From NCBI GenBank assembly GCA_025055215.1, contig JANWYO010000109.1, positions 1-35,627 on the forward strand: 35,627 nucleotides of DNA, written 5' to 3'. Position 1 is the first letter of the stretch, and each line of letters begins with the position of its first letter. Source of the DNA: Gemmataceae bacterium. GTDB taxonomy: Bacteria; Planctomycetota; Planctomycetia; Gemmatales; Gemmataceae. Below are positions 17,053 through 25,706 of this stretch, in pieces. The translations under genes were made by a program, and so were the position numbers. The notes beneath the pieces were generated by a model that did no database searches, was not told the DNA's origin, and saw only the letters and a program-made list of their open reading frames with translations.

Positions 17053-17934
17053 CTACAACAAGCCGGCTTGCTGCAAGTAGCCTCGCATTTTCTGGAGTTT
17101 GTCCGGGGGGAGTGGGCCCACCGGCGAGCGGCACGGCCCGAGGGAACGCCCGAGCAGTTGCAGCGCCGCCTTGACACCACCCGGGGCCGTCCCCAACGAC
17201 AGGCTCAGGCGCACGGGGTTGAGTTTTCGTTGGGCTTGAAGGGAGGCAGCCAAGTCACCCCGCTGGAAGGCCTCGTAGATTTCCACGGCCAAGGCCGGGA
17301 CGATGTTGGCCGTGGCTGGCACCGCCCCTTTGGCCCCCAGTTGCAAGGCCGAAAAAATCAGGGTGTCCCGCCCCATCAGCACCGCAAAGTGCTCCGGCAC
17401 CAGCCGGATGCACTCCATGGTGTTCTGCAGGTCGCCGCTGGAATCTTTGATGGCGACGATGTTGGGCACCTCCGCCAAGCGGGCCACCGTCTCCGGCTCG
17501 ATCCGGACGCCCCCGCAATGAAACGGGTTGCTGTAAAGGATCAGCGGCAGCGCCGTCTGCTCCGCGAGGCGGCGATAATGATCCACCAACTCGCTTTGCG
17601 TCGGCTGGATGAAGTACGGGGTGATGACCGAGATGCCGTCCACCCCCTCGCGCTCGGCCATTTTCGTCAGGCGGATGGCCTCGCGGGTCGTTTCCGCTCC
17701 GGTACCCGCAAAGACCGGGACGCGCTTGTTGACGTGGGCCACCGCCGTGGCGATGACCTCCTGCTTTTCGCGCTCGTCCAGGGCGTAGCACTCGCTGTTC
17801 GTCCCGAGCACGAAGACACCATGTACCCCCGCCGCGATCAAGTGGTCGAGGAACCACTTCAACCTCGGGATGTCGAGGTCCTCGTTGGCCTGCATCGGCG
17901 TCGCCACCGGCGGAATGATGCCCCGAATCTGCAT
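17053..17934 (-). CDS. DapA/N-acetylneuraminate lyase family aldolase
   Basis: A 293-residue class I aldolase of the dihydrodipicolinate synthase family. The Schiff-base lysine is K163 (VAIKDSSGD) and the proton-relay tyrosine Y134 (ILYSNP). The substrate loop usually reading GTTGE is GTNSE here (44-48), and the arginine that follows the tyrosine motif in true DapA is missing (NPFHCGG). It is therefore probably not the lysine-pathway enzyme but an aldolase for a 2-keto acid. Beside glycolate oxidase genes, a 4-hydroxy-2-oxoglutarate or similar aldolase yielding pyruvate plus an aldehyde acid such as glyoxylate is possible (inference). I prefer ATG 17934 because GGAG sits 9 nt upstream; ATG 17943 is directly preceded by that GGAG, too close. 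Confidence 0.82.
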   Translation of the reverse strand: MQIRGIIPPVATPMQANEDLDIPRLKWFLDHLIAAGVHGVFVLGTNSECYALDEREKQEVIATAVAHVNKRVPVFAGTGAETTREAIRLTKMAEREGVDGISVITPYFIQPTQSELVDHYRRLAEQTALPLILYSNPFHCGGVRIEPETVARLAEVPNIVAIKDSSGDLQNTMECIRLVPEHFAVLMGRDTLIFSALQLGAKGAVPATANIVPALAVEIYEAFQRGDLAASLQAQRKLNPVRLSLSLGTAPGGVKAALQLLGRSLGPCRSPVGPLPPDKLQKMRGYLQQAGLL

Positions 17935-18033
17935 GACGCTCATCTCCGCAAAACACCGGCATGGCCCGATCGTCGCACCTTGAGGCGGGCAAGGGCCGAC
18001 GCCCGGACGGCCCTGCGAATACCGTTCGCGGCC

Positions 18034-19374
18034 CTACCAGGCTTCGCCGCTGTAACTGGCCCACAGCACATCAATGGGATGCGCGACCCGCACCTCCGGC
18101 CGGCACGGCCGGAGGTAGCGGCCGATTTGCAGGAGGCACCCCACGTTCGCGGTGAACACCGCCTCGGCCCCCGTCGCCAAGATGTGGCGCACTTTCCGCT
18201 CCCCCAGGCGTTGGGCCATCTCAGGTTGCGTTAGATTATAGCTGCCGGCAGCGCCACAACATATTTCTGACTCGTCGAGCGGCACAAGGGTAAGCTCGGG
18301 GACCCATTCGAGCAGCTGCCGCGGCTGGCTGCGGACCTGTTGGGCGTGGCAAAGGTGGCAGGGGTCGTGGTAGACCGCTCGCAGTTTGACGGGATGCGTC
18401 GGCCGCTGCGGTTTCAAGTCGACGAGGAACTCGCTGATGTCCCGAACCTTGCGGGCCAAGGCCCGACCCGCCGCGGCATGGGCCGTCGGCCCCAGGACGT
18501 GGGCGTAGTCCTTGAGCATGGCGCCACAACCAGCGGCGTTGACGATAATGGCGTCCACCGTCCGTTGGCCAAACACCGCACAATTGATCGCCGCGAAAGC
18601 GCGCGCCTTCACTTCCTCGGCGGCATGGTAGTGCAGTGCCCCGCAGCAGACCTGACCGCGGGGCACCCAGACATCGCAACCGAGACGTTGCAGCACCCGA
18701 GCGGTGTTCCAATTCGTTTCCGGAAAGAAGGCAGCGCCGGCGCAGCCGGTGAACAGGGCCACGACTTTCTGCTTCTTGCCGTGGGCGGGGAGGAACTCGG
18801 GAAGTCGGCCTCGGTAGCGCCGCCAGCGGGGCAGCATGTCGTACAGTTGGCGAAGGGGCGGGGGTAACCAGTCGAGCAGACCGCTTCTTTCCAGGAGCCG
18901 GTCGAGTCCGGTTCGTTGCAGTAAGCGGGCCGGGGCCAATGCCAGCCACAAGCGCTCCGCATAGGGTGTCACGTGAAACAGGGCCCACCGCTGAAGCCGA
19001 CTCAACCGATCGATTGGGCCAGGCTCGTTCCCCTGGGTCTTCTTCATGTACAGGCGGAACGGCTCGATCAGCCGGCCATAGCGAACTCCCGACGGACAGG
19101 CCGATTCGCACGCCCGGCAATCGAGACAGAGGTCGAGATGGCGGCGAACGTCGGCTTGGAGGTCGAGTCGGCCATCGGTCACGGCCCGCATAAGGTAGAT
19201 GCGGCCACGGGGGCTGTCCATTTCGGTGCCCAGTTCCACGTAGGTCGGGCACGCCGCGGTGCACAGCCCACAATGGACACAGTCGAGCAGCAGTTCGTAG
19301 TCGATGCCGGTGTTGCGCGGCGAGGGAGGAACAACCGGCAGGGAGGTGCGAGCAGGCTCGGCGATGGTGGCCAT
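18034..19374 (-). CDS. glcF: Glycolate oxidase iron-sulfur subunit
   Basis: A 446-residue GlcF-type protein. Two four-cysteine [4Fe-4S] motifs are present: C32-C35-C38-C42 (CVHCGLCTAACP) and C83-C86-C89-C93 (CLDCRACESACPSG). Two cysteine-rich CCG-type domains follow, recognisable by VCCGALHYHAAE and ICCGAAGSYN. The subunit passes electrons from the flavin subunits to the quinone pool. It is the third gene of glcD-glcE-glcF, 19 bp after glcE. The homologous lactate-utilisation proteins also carry CCG domains, but co-occurrence with both flavin subunits makes glycolate oxidase the best reading. Confidence 0.93.
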   Translation of the reverse strand: MATIAEPARTSLPVVPPSPRNTGIDYELLLDCVHCGLCTAACPTYVELGTEMDSPRGRIYLMRAVTDGRLDLQADVRRHLDLCLDCRACESACPSGVRYGRLIEPFRLYMKKTQGNEPGPIDRLSRLQRWALFHVTPYAERLWLALAPARLLQRTGLDRLLERSGLLDWLPPPLRQLYDMLPRWRRYRGRLPEFLPAHGKKQKVVALFTGCAGAAFFPETNWNTARVLQRLGCDVWVPRGQVCCGALHYHAAEEVKARAFAAINCAVFGQRTVDAIIVNAAGCGAMLKDYAHVLGPTAHAAAGRALARKVRDISEFLVDLKPQRPTHPVKLRAVYHDPCHLCHAQQVRSQPRQLLEWVPELTLVPLDESEICCGAAGSYNLTQPEMAQRLGERKVRHILATGAEAVFTANVGCLLQIGRYLRPCRPEVRVAHPIDVLWASYSGEAW

Positions 19375-19393
19375 GATGTCGCTGTTTGGGGTC

Positions 19394-20647
19394 TCAAATA
19401 CCGTCGAGGAAGCGCCCGGGATTGAATACGTGGTGCGGATCGAGCGCCTTTTTGACCTGCCGCATCAGCCAACCGTCGCCGCGCGGCGCCCCCCAGACCG
19501 GCAACGAGGCCTTCCACGACGGTGGGCAGCGGACCACGATCAGGTTGCCCCCCGCCCCGGTCGCCGCCGTCCGTAACATCGTTAGCATCGGCCCGGCCCG
19601 TTCGAGCGTCAAGTCGCCCACCACGTGGCCGATGACGATGCCGCTGCCAGCGTGTGCCTGGATCAGCGGCTGTTCCAGCAGGTCGTTCGTCTCTCGACAA
19701 AAGGCCGCCACGGCGTGCGGCAACAGGTTGGCCTTGAACGTCATGACGGGCTCCGGTCGAGCGACAAAGTCGACCAGGCCCTTCCAGACCGCGGTCCCGG
19801 CCGGGCCGTCGATCACCTCGGGGTGGTATTCTGGGCAGCAAGCCAACTCTTGCCCAAGCCGGTCTACCTGCCATCGGACCACCTCAGCATGGTCTTCAAA
19901 GCCAACCACGACCAGCCACGGAAGGCTCGGCTCGCTGCCCAGCACCAGCCGCGCCGCGGGAGCGTTCAGGACGTCCACGGCGATGGGCCGGCTGCGCGAG
20001 GCGTGCAGCTGGTCAAGGAGCGTTGGCAGCGTCGCCGTGCCACAGCCTACCAGGACCAGGGCCTGCTGCTCCGGCAAGGGGCGGACCTTGAACGTCACTT
20101 GGGTGATGATGCCCAAAGTGCCCAAGGCGCCGATGTGCAATTTGCACAGGTCGTAGCCGGCAACGTTCTTGACGACTCGGCCACCCGCTTTGGCCTCGTG
20201 CCCCTGGTCGTTGACGACAGTGATGCCGATGACGTAGTCGCGGAAGGTGCCGAATCCCAGGCGGCGCGGGCCGCTGGCGTTGACTGCCAGCGCCCCGCCA
20301 AGCGTCGCTTGCGCGGCGCAGGGCACGTCCACTGGCAGGCGTTGCCGCTCGCTGGCTAACAGCTGCTGCAAGGCGGCGACGCTCATTCCGGCCTGGACGG
20401 TGACGGTCATGTCGCGGGCCGGGTAGTCGATGATTTGGTTCAGGCGGCGCAGGTCCACCGCCCGGCCGGAACGCGTGGGGGGCCGACCGAGGTGGAGGAA
20501 CGTCCGGCCACCCAGCGGGTAGACAGCCTCTCCCTGGGTGGCCGCCTGCCGGACGATGTCGCCGAGTTCAGCGGCGCTGCCGACGGCCAGCAGGGGGATA
20601 GGGCCGAAGTCGTCGATGGTACAGGTCGGAACGTCCACGCGAGGCAC
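19394..20647 (-). CDS. glcE: Glycolate oxidase FAD-binding subunit GlcE (GTG start)
   Basis: A 417-residue FAD-binding type 4 (PCMH/VAO-like) protein. Visible elements are YPLGGRT near residue 43, PVDVPCAAQATLGGALAVNASGP (about 105-127), and RVVKNVAGYDLCKLHIGALGTLGIIT (about 157-182), characteristic of GlcE. The C-terminal half is less conserved and ends with the common FNPGRF motif. The initiation codon at 20647 is GTG with no obvious ribosome site; a second GTG three codons on is an alternative and no ATG fits better. It lies 45 bp after glcD and 19 bp before glcF and forms the heterotrimer with them. Confidence 0.92.
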   Translation of the reverse strand: MPRVDVPTCTIDDFGPIPLLAVGSAAELGDIVRQAATQGEAVYPLGGRTFLHLGRPPTRSGRAVDLRRLNQIIDYPARDMTVTVQAGMSVAALQQLLASERQRLPVDVPCAAQATLGGALAVNASGPRRLGFGTFRDYVIGITVVNDQGHEAKAGGRVVKNVAGYDLCKLHIGALGTLGIITQVTFKVRPLPEQQALVLVGCGTATLPTLLDQLHASRSRPIAVDVLNAPAARLVLGSEPSLPWLVVVGFEDHAEVVRWQVDRLGQELACCPEYHPEVIDGPAGTAVWKGLVDFVARPEPVMTFKANLLPHAVAAFCRETNDLLEQPLIQAHAGSGIVIGHVVGDLTLERAGPMLTMLRTAATGAGGNLIVVRCPPSWKASLPVWGAPRGDGWLMRQVKKALDPHHVFNPGRFLDGI

Positions 20648-20692
20648 CGGGGCGAATGTTTTTGAGGGCCACTGCCTCTGGTCCCATTACTA

Positions 20693-22120
20693 TTACAGGG
20701 CCGCTCGCCGACCGGCCTTGGTGGGTTCGATGCAGGCCCCGGCGGTGGGCAGCATTTTGGCGGGGCTACAGCGGTTGTCGGGGTTGAAGGCCGAGCGGAG
20801 TCGAGCCATCGTTGCCAGGTCTTCGGGGCTGAAGAGCCGAGGCATGAAGTTGATTTTTTCGACGCCGATGCCATGCTCGCCGGTCACGCTGCCGCCGCAG
20901 CGCAGGCATTCGTCGAGGATGTCGTGGCTGGCCTGCAACACCCGCTGCACTTGCTCGGGATCGCGCTCGTCGAACAAGAGGATGGGGTGGATGTTGCCGT
21001 CGCCGGCGTGGAAGACGTTGGCGATGCGGAGGCGGTACTTTTCGCCGATGCGCTGAATTTGCCGCAGCATGTGCGGCAATTGGGTGCGGGGGACGACGCC
21101 GTCTTGCGTGCAATAGCTAGGGGCCAGGCGGCCGACGGCCCCGAAGGCCTGCTTGCGGCACTTCCATAGCAGCAGGCGTTCGGCCTCGCTGCGGGCTTGG
21201 CGGACTTCCCGGGCCCGGTTCTTCCGCGCCATGGCGGCGATGCGCTGAGCGTCGGCGTCCAGGCCCGCCTCCAGGCCATCGACCTCCATGATAAGCACGG
21301 CCCCGGCATCGAGCGGAAAGCCGAAGTGGAAGGCTTCTTCGACCGCCTGAAGGATGAGCCGGTCGAGCATTTCCAGGGCGGCCGGGACGATACCGGCGCC
21401 GATGAGGTCACTGATGGTGTTGGTGGCATCGTCCACGGTTTCGAAGACGGCCAGCAACGTGCGGTAGGCATCAGGGTTGCGGGTGAGACGCACCCAGACT
21501 TTGGTCACGATCCCGAGCGTTCCCTCGGAGCCGACGATCACGCCCGTGAGGTCATAGCCTGGATTGTCTTCGGCGGGGCCGCCCGTCTGCACGACGCGGC
21601 CATCCGGGAGGACCAACTCCAATCCCAGGACGTGGTTGACGGTCACGCCGTACTTGAGGGTGTGAGGCCCGCCTGAATTGGTGGCCACATTGCCGCCGAT
21701 GGTACAGGCCCCTTGGCTGGATGGGTCTGGGGCGAAGTGGTAGCCGAGCGGTTGCAGGTGGCGGGTGAGCCAGAGGTTGACGACGCCGGGTTCAACGACG
21801 GCGTAGCGGTCGCGGGTGCTGACTTCGAGGATACGTTTCATCCGCGTCAGGGCAAGGACGACGCCGCCGCCGACGGGGAGGCAGCCACCGGCGAGGCTGG
21901 TGCCCGCGCCGCGCGGCAGAAAGGGCACCTTCAGGTCGTTGCACACCTCAACGATGCGGACGATCTGCTCGGTGGTGGTCGGGAAGACGACCACGTCGGG
22001 CTTGTTTTTCTCAATGGTGTAGCCGTCGCATTCGTAGACAAGGAGGTCGCTGGGCGTGGTGAGGATGGCGTCGGGGCCGACGATGTCGCGGAGGCGGTCG
22101 CTGAGGGCATTGGGGGCCAT
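20693..22120 (-). CDS. glcD: Glycolate oxidase catalytic FAD subunit GlcD
   Basis: A 475-residue FAD-linked oxidase. The FAD-binding pattern is clear: FLPRGAGTSLAGGCLP (67-82), APDPSSQGACTIGGNVATNSGGPHTLKYG in two parts (about 138-166) and IVGSEGTLGIVTKVW (about 194-208). The C-terminal catalytic domain has NVFHAGDGNIHPILLFD and GGSVTGEHGIGVEK, with the histidines typical of D-2-hydroxyacid dehydrogenases. It oxidises glycolate (or D-lactate) to glyoxylate. First gene of glcDEF, so glyoxylate is the likely product. Start ATG 22120 has no ribosome site, but a TATACT box ends only a few nt upstream, so the transcript may be leaderless. Confidence 0.95.
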   Translation of the reverse strand: MAPNALSDRLRDIVGPDAILTTPSDLLVYECDGYTIEKNKPDVVVFPTTTEQIVRIVEVCNDLKVPFLPRGAGTSLAGGCLPVGGGVVLALTRMKRILEVSTRDRYAVVEPGVVNLWLTRHLQPLGYHFAPDPSSQGACTIGGNVATNSGGPHTLKYGVTVNHVLGLELVLPDGRVVQTGGPAEDNPGYDLTGVIVGSEGTLGIVTKVWVRLTRNPDAYRTLLAVFETVDDATNTISDLIGAGIVPAALEMLDRLILQAVEEAFHFGFPLDAGAVLIMEVDGLEAGLDADAQRIAAMARKNRAREVRQARSEAERLLLWKCRKQAFGAVGRLAPSYCTQDGVVPRTQLPHMLRQIQRIGEKYRLRIANVFHAGDGNIHPILLFDERDPEQVQRVLQASHDILDECLRCGGSVTGEHGIGVEKINFMPRLFSPEDLATMARLRSAFNPDNRCSPAKMLPTAGACIEPTKAGRRAAL

Positions 22121-22125
22121 GAGGG

Positions 22126-22131
22126 CAGTAT
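22126..22131 (-). promoter_or_regulatory. TATACT box directly before glcD
   Basis: On the minus strand TATACT ends about 6 nt before ATG 22120, so a transcript from it would begin at or next to the start codon. No good -35 hexamer is seen at 17 bp. The same hexamer precedes fabD at normal distance. Confidence 0.3.
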
Positions 22132-22156
22132 AGCGAGGCGGGAAAGAGGCGCCGAT

Positions 22157-22181
22157 GGGGGCCGGCGCAGGGCCGGCCCCC
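22157..22181 (-). terminator. Terminator-like hairpin after the copper-monooxygenase-like gene
   Basis: Perfect 10-bp arms at 22157-22166 and 22172-22181 (GGGGGCCGGC and its complement) with a 5-nt loop, 11 bp past the stop at 22193. CATCGGCGCCTCTTTC follows on the minus strand, so the U-tract is poor. It probably separates this gene from glcDEF. Confidence 0.5.
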
Positions 22182-22192
22182 GGCCGCCTTTG

Positions 22193-24049
22193 TCACTTCG
22201 CCCGCGCCGGCGCGTCTCGCCGCACCTTGATCCGCCCCGGCTGGTCGGAGGTGGCCCCGAAGAAGACAAAACACATCTCGTCCGTGGTCTGCTCGCCGAA
22301 CGTGACGATGCGGGGCGGACGGTTGGGATTGTTGGGGTTTTTGTCGCTGTTGTCGTAATACGCTTCCACGTCGAGCCGGGTGCCGGCCTTGACCTTCAGC
22401 GGCGTCTGGAAGAAGTACGTTTCCTGCCAGTTGTAGTCCCACGCGGGGATGTGGATGACGGTTCGGCTCGGCCCATCGGGGGGCGTCAGCGTGACCTTGA
22501 TCTCCTTGCCGAGCAGGTGCATGTGCGGCATCACCGAGTGCAAGTCGCAGTCCTGCTCCACCCAAATGCTTCCCGTCACCGGATAGCGCTCCCGCCCCGG
22601 CGGAATGAAGAGAAACCGGCCTGGAAGGACCACGCTTTGAAAGCGTTTCTGCACCGGGCGCTTGGCGAAGTACAGGCCGATGGCGGTGCGGTCTTTTTCG
22701 AGTCGGCCATCCCGATGGTAATGGACCTGCATGACGACATCCGCTCCCTTGGGGAGGTAGTAGCCCGTCCCCTCTGGAAGGAGATGAGGCATTTGCCCCG
22801 GCGCCCATCCTCCCAAGGCACCGCGCGGGAGGAAACCCACGCCCATGGCCACCGTGTAGCCCGGCCCGCGGTCGAGCACGTCATCTCCTTTCGGTTTTTC
22901 TCGTTCCTTGGCCTCCAGCTGCCGGGCTTGGCCCGTAGTATCGATGAACAACAAGGCGTGATGCACCACGCGCGGGTTCGATGGTCGCACCTCCACCGCC
23001 TGCACGTACACGTCCTCGGGCAGGTTCGTGGGCAAAACGAAACAGCGGAAGAGGTCGCGTCCACTGGGGCCGAGCTGGAAATCCTCCGTCGGCGTCAGGA
23101 TCAGGTCCGGGGTGCCCAGTTGCCAGCCTTGCGGGAAGCGGCGCGGCGGCGGGGCATCCTTCGGATCCCCCTCGGGAGCGCCCCCGTCCACCCAGGCCGC
23201 CAAGACCGCTATTTCCTGGTCGGTCAATTTCCGCTCGTCGCGGAAGGGAACGCCATCGGCCGGCTTCCACGGCGGCATCTGCCGGCTCTGCGTGTACTCC
23301 TTGATGTCGTGAGCCCAGTTGAGGGCCTGCTTGTAGGTCAGCAGCGAAAACGGACCGACCTCACCGGGGCGGTGACAGGTCTGGCAGCGCTCCCGGAGGA
23401 TTGGCAGCACGTCGCGGTAGAAGGTCACTGGCCCCGTTTTGGGGGCTGCCTCCTCACGGTGGATCGGGCAGCCGATGGCTTGCGTGGCCGGCTCGGCCAC
23501 GGGCCGACCGGCCAAGACCGCGTCGATGGCGTCCCGCAGGTCAAACCGCGTCGTCTGTGGCTTGCGCCGCAGCCGCGCCGAGTAGGTGTCGTCGATCCGG
23601 CCTCGGTAGCGCACCACCCGTTGCCGATCCAGCACAAACGCCTCGGGTGTCACCTCGGCTTTCAGGGCGTCGACCGCCTTGAACGCCGGATCGGCCCACA
23701 CCGGGAAGGGAAGGCCAAAATCCCTTGCTTGCTGGGCCGCGGCCGCCGACGTTTCGTCGCTCATCGAGATCCCGAGGAAGCGCACCCCCTTTGGCTCGTA
23801 TTTCTGCGCCAGCTCGGCCAGCACCGGCGAATACTCCTTCGATAGCGGGCACTCAAACGACAAGAACACCACGACGATGGCGTTTGCCCCCTTGAAGCGA
23901 TCGAGGCCCCACGGCTTGCCGTCGGCGTCGGTCAGGGTGAAGTTCTCGATCGCTTGACCCAACCGGGCCGTCGATGGCCCGTCCGCACCGGCCGCCAGTC
24001 CCGCGGTAAGCACCACCCACACCGGAAGAAAGCCGACAACTGAACGCAT
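22193..24049 (-). CDS. Redoxin-cytochrome c-copper type II monooxygenase-like fusion protein
   Basis: A 618-residue exported protein with three modules. After a signal peptide (1-22) comes a thioredoxin-fold AhpC/TSA-like redoxin domain (about 30-185) whose active-site region is FLSFECPLSKEY, with one cysteine, C67, and no CxxC. A c-type haem motif CQTCH (222-226) follows, with candidate distal methionine M258. The C-terminal part (about 310-600) resembles copper type II ascorbate-dependent monooxygenases: H363-H364 for one copper and H443/H445 with a methionine in MPHMH (507-511) for the other. GGAAGGGGAAAG precedes ATG 24049. The combination suggests periplasmic oxidation with internal electron delivery; the substrate is unknown. 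Similar fusions occur in planctomycetes and acidobacteria to my knowledge. Confidence 0.85.
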   Translation of the reverse strand: MRSVVGFLPVWVVLTAGLAAGADGPSTARLGQAIENFTLTDADGKPWGLDRFKGANAIVVVFLSFECPLSKEYSPVLAELAQKYEPKGVRFLGISMSDETSAAAAQQARDFGLPFPVWADPAFKAVDALKAEVTPEAFVLDRQRVVRYRGRIDDTYSARLRRKPQTTRFDLRDAIDAVLAGRPVAEPATQAIGCPIHREEAAPKTGPVTFYRDVLPILRERCQTCHRPGEVGPFSLLTYKQALNWAHDIKEYTQSRQMPPWKPADGVPFRDERKLTDQEIAVLAAWVDGGAPEGDPKDAPPPRRFPQGWQLGTPDLILTPTEDFQLGPSGRDLFRCFVLPTNLPEDVYVQAVEVRPSNPRVVHHALLFIDTTGQARQLEAKEREKPKGDDVLDRGPGYTVAMGVGFLPRGALGGWAPGQMPHLLPEGTGYYLPKGADVVMQVHYHRDGRLEKDRTAIGLYFAKRPVQKRFQSVVLPGRFLFIPPGRERYPVTGSIWVEQDCDLHSVMPHMHLLGKEIKVTLTPPDGPSRTVIHIPAWDYNWQETYFFQTPLKVKAGTRLDVEAYYDNSDKNPNNPNRPPRIVTFGEQTTDEMCFVFFGATSDQPGRIKVRRDAPARAK

Positions 24050-24232
24050 GCACTTTCCCCTTCCACCAACGCCGGACGATCTTCGGGTTCCCGATTTCTT
24101 CACATAAATACACTGCCGGGCCGCCCAAGGTTTCAACGGCTAACCGGGGCGAGGCCGGTCGTCGGCCGGGCGACGGCTCCACGGTTGAGAAGTTCTCGCC
24201 TTTTCCGAGCTTTCCAGCAAGACTATGCCACT

Positions 24233-25576
24233 TCACGAAAGATACATCGCCCACGTCAACACGGCTACCAAGCCCACCAACAATGGCCCGGCGACGCGAC
24301 GGCACAGCGCCAGCGGATGGCACTCAGCCAGCGACGCCGCCATCAGCGTCACGGCGGCCACCGGCGACAGGGTGCGGCCGGCGGCCGCCGCTACCGCCAC
24401 CATCGCCCCCACATGCGCCGGATCGATCCCCGCGTGCTCCGCCGGACCGACGAAAAACCCAAACAAGCTCTGCGTCGCTGCCATGCCCGAGCCACTCAGC
24501 CCGGCAAAAGCCAGAGGAAGCAGCCCGGCCAACGGCAGCAGCAACGCCGGCACGTCGTCGATCACGGCCCCCACCAGCGTCGCCAAGCCGACCAGCTCCA
24601 CGGCTTTTCCGAAGCACGCGGCCGTCACGATCAAGGCGATGATGTGAGCGAAGGCATATCCCGCTCCTTCAAAAAACGCCTGGGCCGTGCGGGACAGATG
24701 GCGTGGGCTGGTCAGGGAGGCGACGCCGACCCCCAGGAGCATGGCGGCGCCGATCAGCCGACTGTCGAAATGACTCGCATCTTCCGGCTGGCTCACGTCG
24801 ACCAACCAGCTTCGGGGAATGGACACGATCGACAGCGGCTGCGACGTCAGAAAGAGCACCAGTAGCGGTACCAGCGGCACGATGGCCTTCAAAGGGTTGG
24901 GACGAAAGGCCGGCGTCTTGGGCGTGACCTCAGATTCGCTACCAGCCGCCGCCTGCTGCTCGCGGCGGCGGCTCAGCAGCCAGAAGACCGGCGTCGCCAC
25001 CGCCAGCTGCACGAGCACCAGCGGCAACACGCGTGCCACCACCTCCGCCGTCGGAATGCCCACCGCCCGACTGACGGTTTGCAGCTCGGGCGCCCCCGGA
25101 TTGAGCAACTCGCCTCCCAGCGACGAGCCCAGCAGCAGCGCCGAGCCGACAGTCGCCGGCGAGTAGCCCGCCGTCCGCAACAGCGGCACGAGCACGGCCC
25201 CGATGGTGGCGGCCGTGCTCGTCTGGCTGATGATCGGGATGTTCACGAGGAAACCGATACCGACGGCTCCGGGAACCAACAGGCCCCGGACGCGGCGGAT
25301 CGGGCGCGTCAACAGCTGCACCAAGTGCTGGTCGCAGCCGGTGTGCCGCAAGACGTAGGCAAAGCCCATCGCGGTGCAGATCGGCACGACAAATTTCTCG
25401 TCGCTCAGGGTAGCGAGGAACTTCTGCACAACGGCCATCGGTTCGCCGGCGAGCACCCCCAGGCCCAGGGCTGCCACCAGCAGCGCCAGCCGCACATCGA
25501 CCTGACGGACGACCGCGTAGATGGCGGCGGCAATGATGGCCAAGCTGGCAGTTGCGGGAAACCAGCTCGTTTCCAT
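24233..25576 (-). CDS. DcuC-like C4-dicarboxylate transporter
   Basis: A 447-residue integral membrane protein with about 11-12 predicted helices, of the DcuC/ion-transporter superfamily. Recognisable segments are VPICTAMGFAYVLRHTGCDQHLV, the re-entrant-loop-like VNIPIISQTSTAATIGAVLVPLL with a second GELLNPGAPE, and GLSGSGMAATQSLFGFF near the C-terminus. DcuC proteins move succinate, fumarate or other dicarboxylates. A charged loop near residues 205-225 separates two halves. AGGAG lies 8 nt before ATG 25576. It heads the minus-strand run of organic-acid genes but is about 180 bp from the next, so it may be its own unit. Substrate assignment rests on family only. Confidence 0.82.
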   Translation of the reverse strand: METSWFPATASLAIIAAAIYAVVRQVDVRLALLVAALGLGVLAGEPMAVVQKFLATLSDEKFVVPICTAMGFAYVLRHTGCDQHLVQLLTRPIRRVRGLLVPGAVGIGFLVNIPIISQTSTAATIGAVLVPLLRTAGYSPATVGSALLLGSSLGGELLNPGAPELQTVSRAVGIPTAEVVARVLPLVLVQLAVATPVFWLLSRRREQQAAAGSESEVTPKTPAFRPNPLKAIVPLVPLLVLFLTSQPLSIVSIPRSWLVDVSQPEDASHFDSRLIGAAMLLGVGVASLTSPRHLSRTAQAFFEGAGYAFAHIIALIVTAACFGKAVELVGLATLVGAVIDDVPALLLPLAGLLPLAFAGLSGSGMAATQSLFGFFVGPAEHAGIDPAHVGAMVAVAAAAGRTLSPVAAVTLMAASLAECHPLALCRRVAGPLLVGLVAVLTWAMYLS

Positions 25577-25645
25577 GCGGGTGTCTCCTGTCGGTGCTGA
25601 AGCGTTGACCGGGCGCGGCCTGGGAAGGCACCCGGCCAGGCTTGG

Positions 25646-25673
25646 TTGACCCGGCGGCGTCGGCGACTATAAG
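25646..25673 (+). promoter_or_regulatory. Sigma70-like promoter of the RNase HI-like gene
   Basis: TTGACC (25646-25651), a 16-bp spacer, then TATAAG (25668-25673), placing the start about 27 nt before ATG 25707. GGGGAG lies 6 nt before the ATG. Confidence 0.5.
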
Positions 25674-25706
25674 TTGAGAAACGCCCAAGGCCCAGGGGAG
25701 AAACGT

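Noticed and set aside
17053-17934. Lysine-pathway dihydrodipicolinate synthase
   Set aside because: It lacks the arginine after the catalytic tyrosine motif and has GTNSE instead of GTTGE; the neighbours are not lysine genes.
21713-23845. Long plus-strand open frame (710 codons)
   Set aside because: It lies antisense to glcD and the redoxin-copper protein, has no family resemblance, and is expected from codon bias at high GC.
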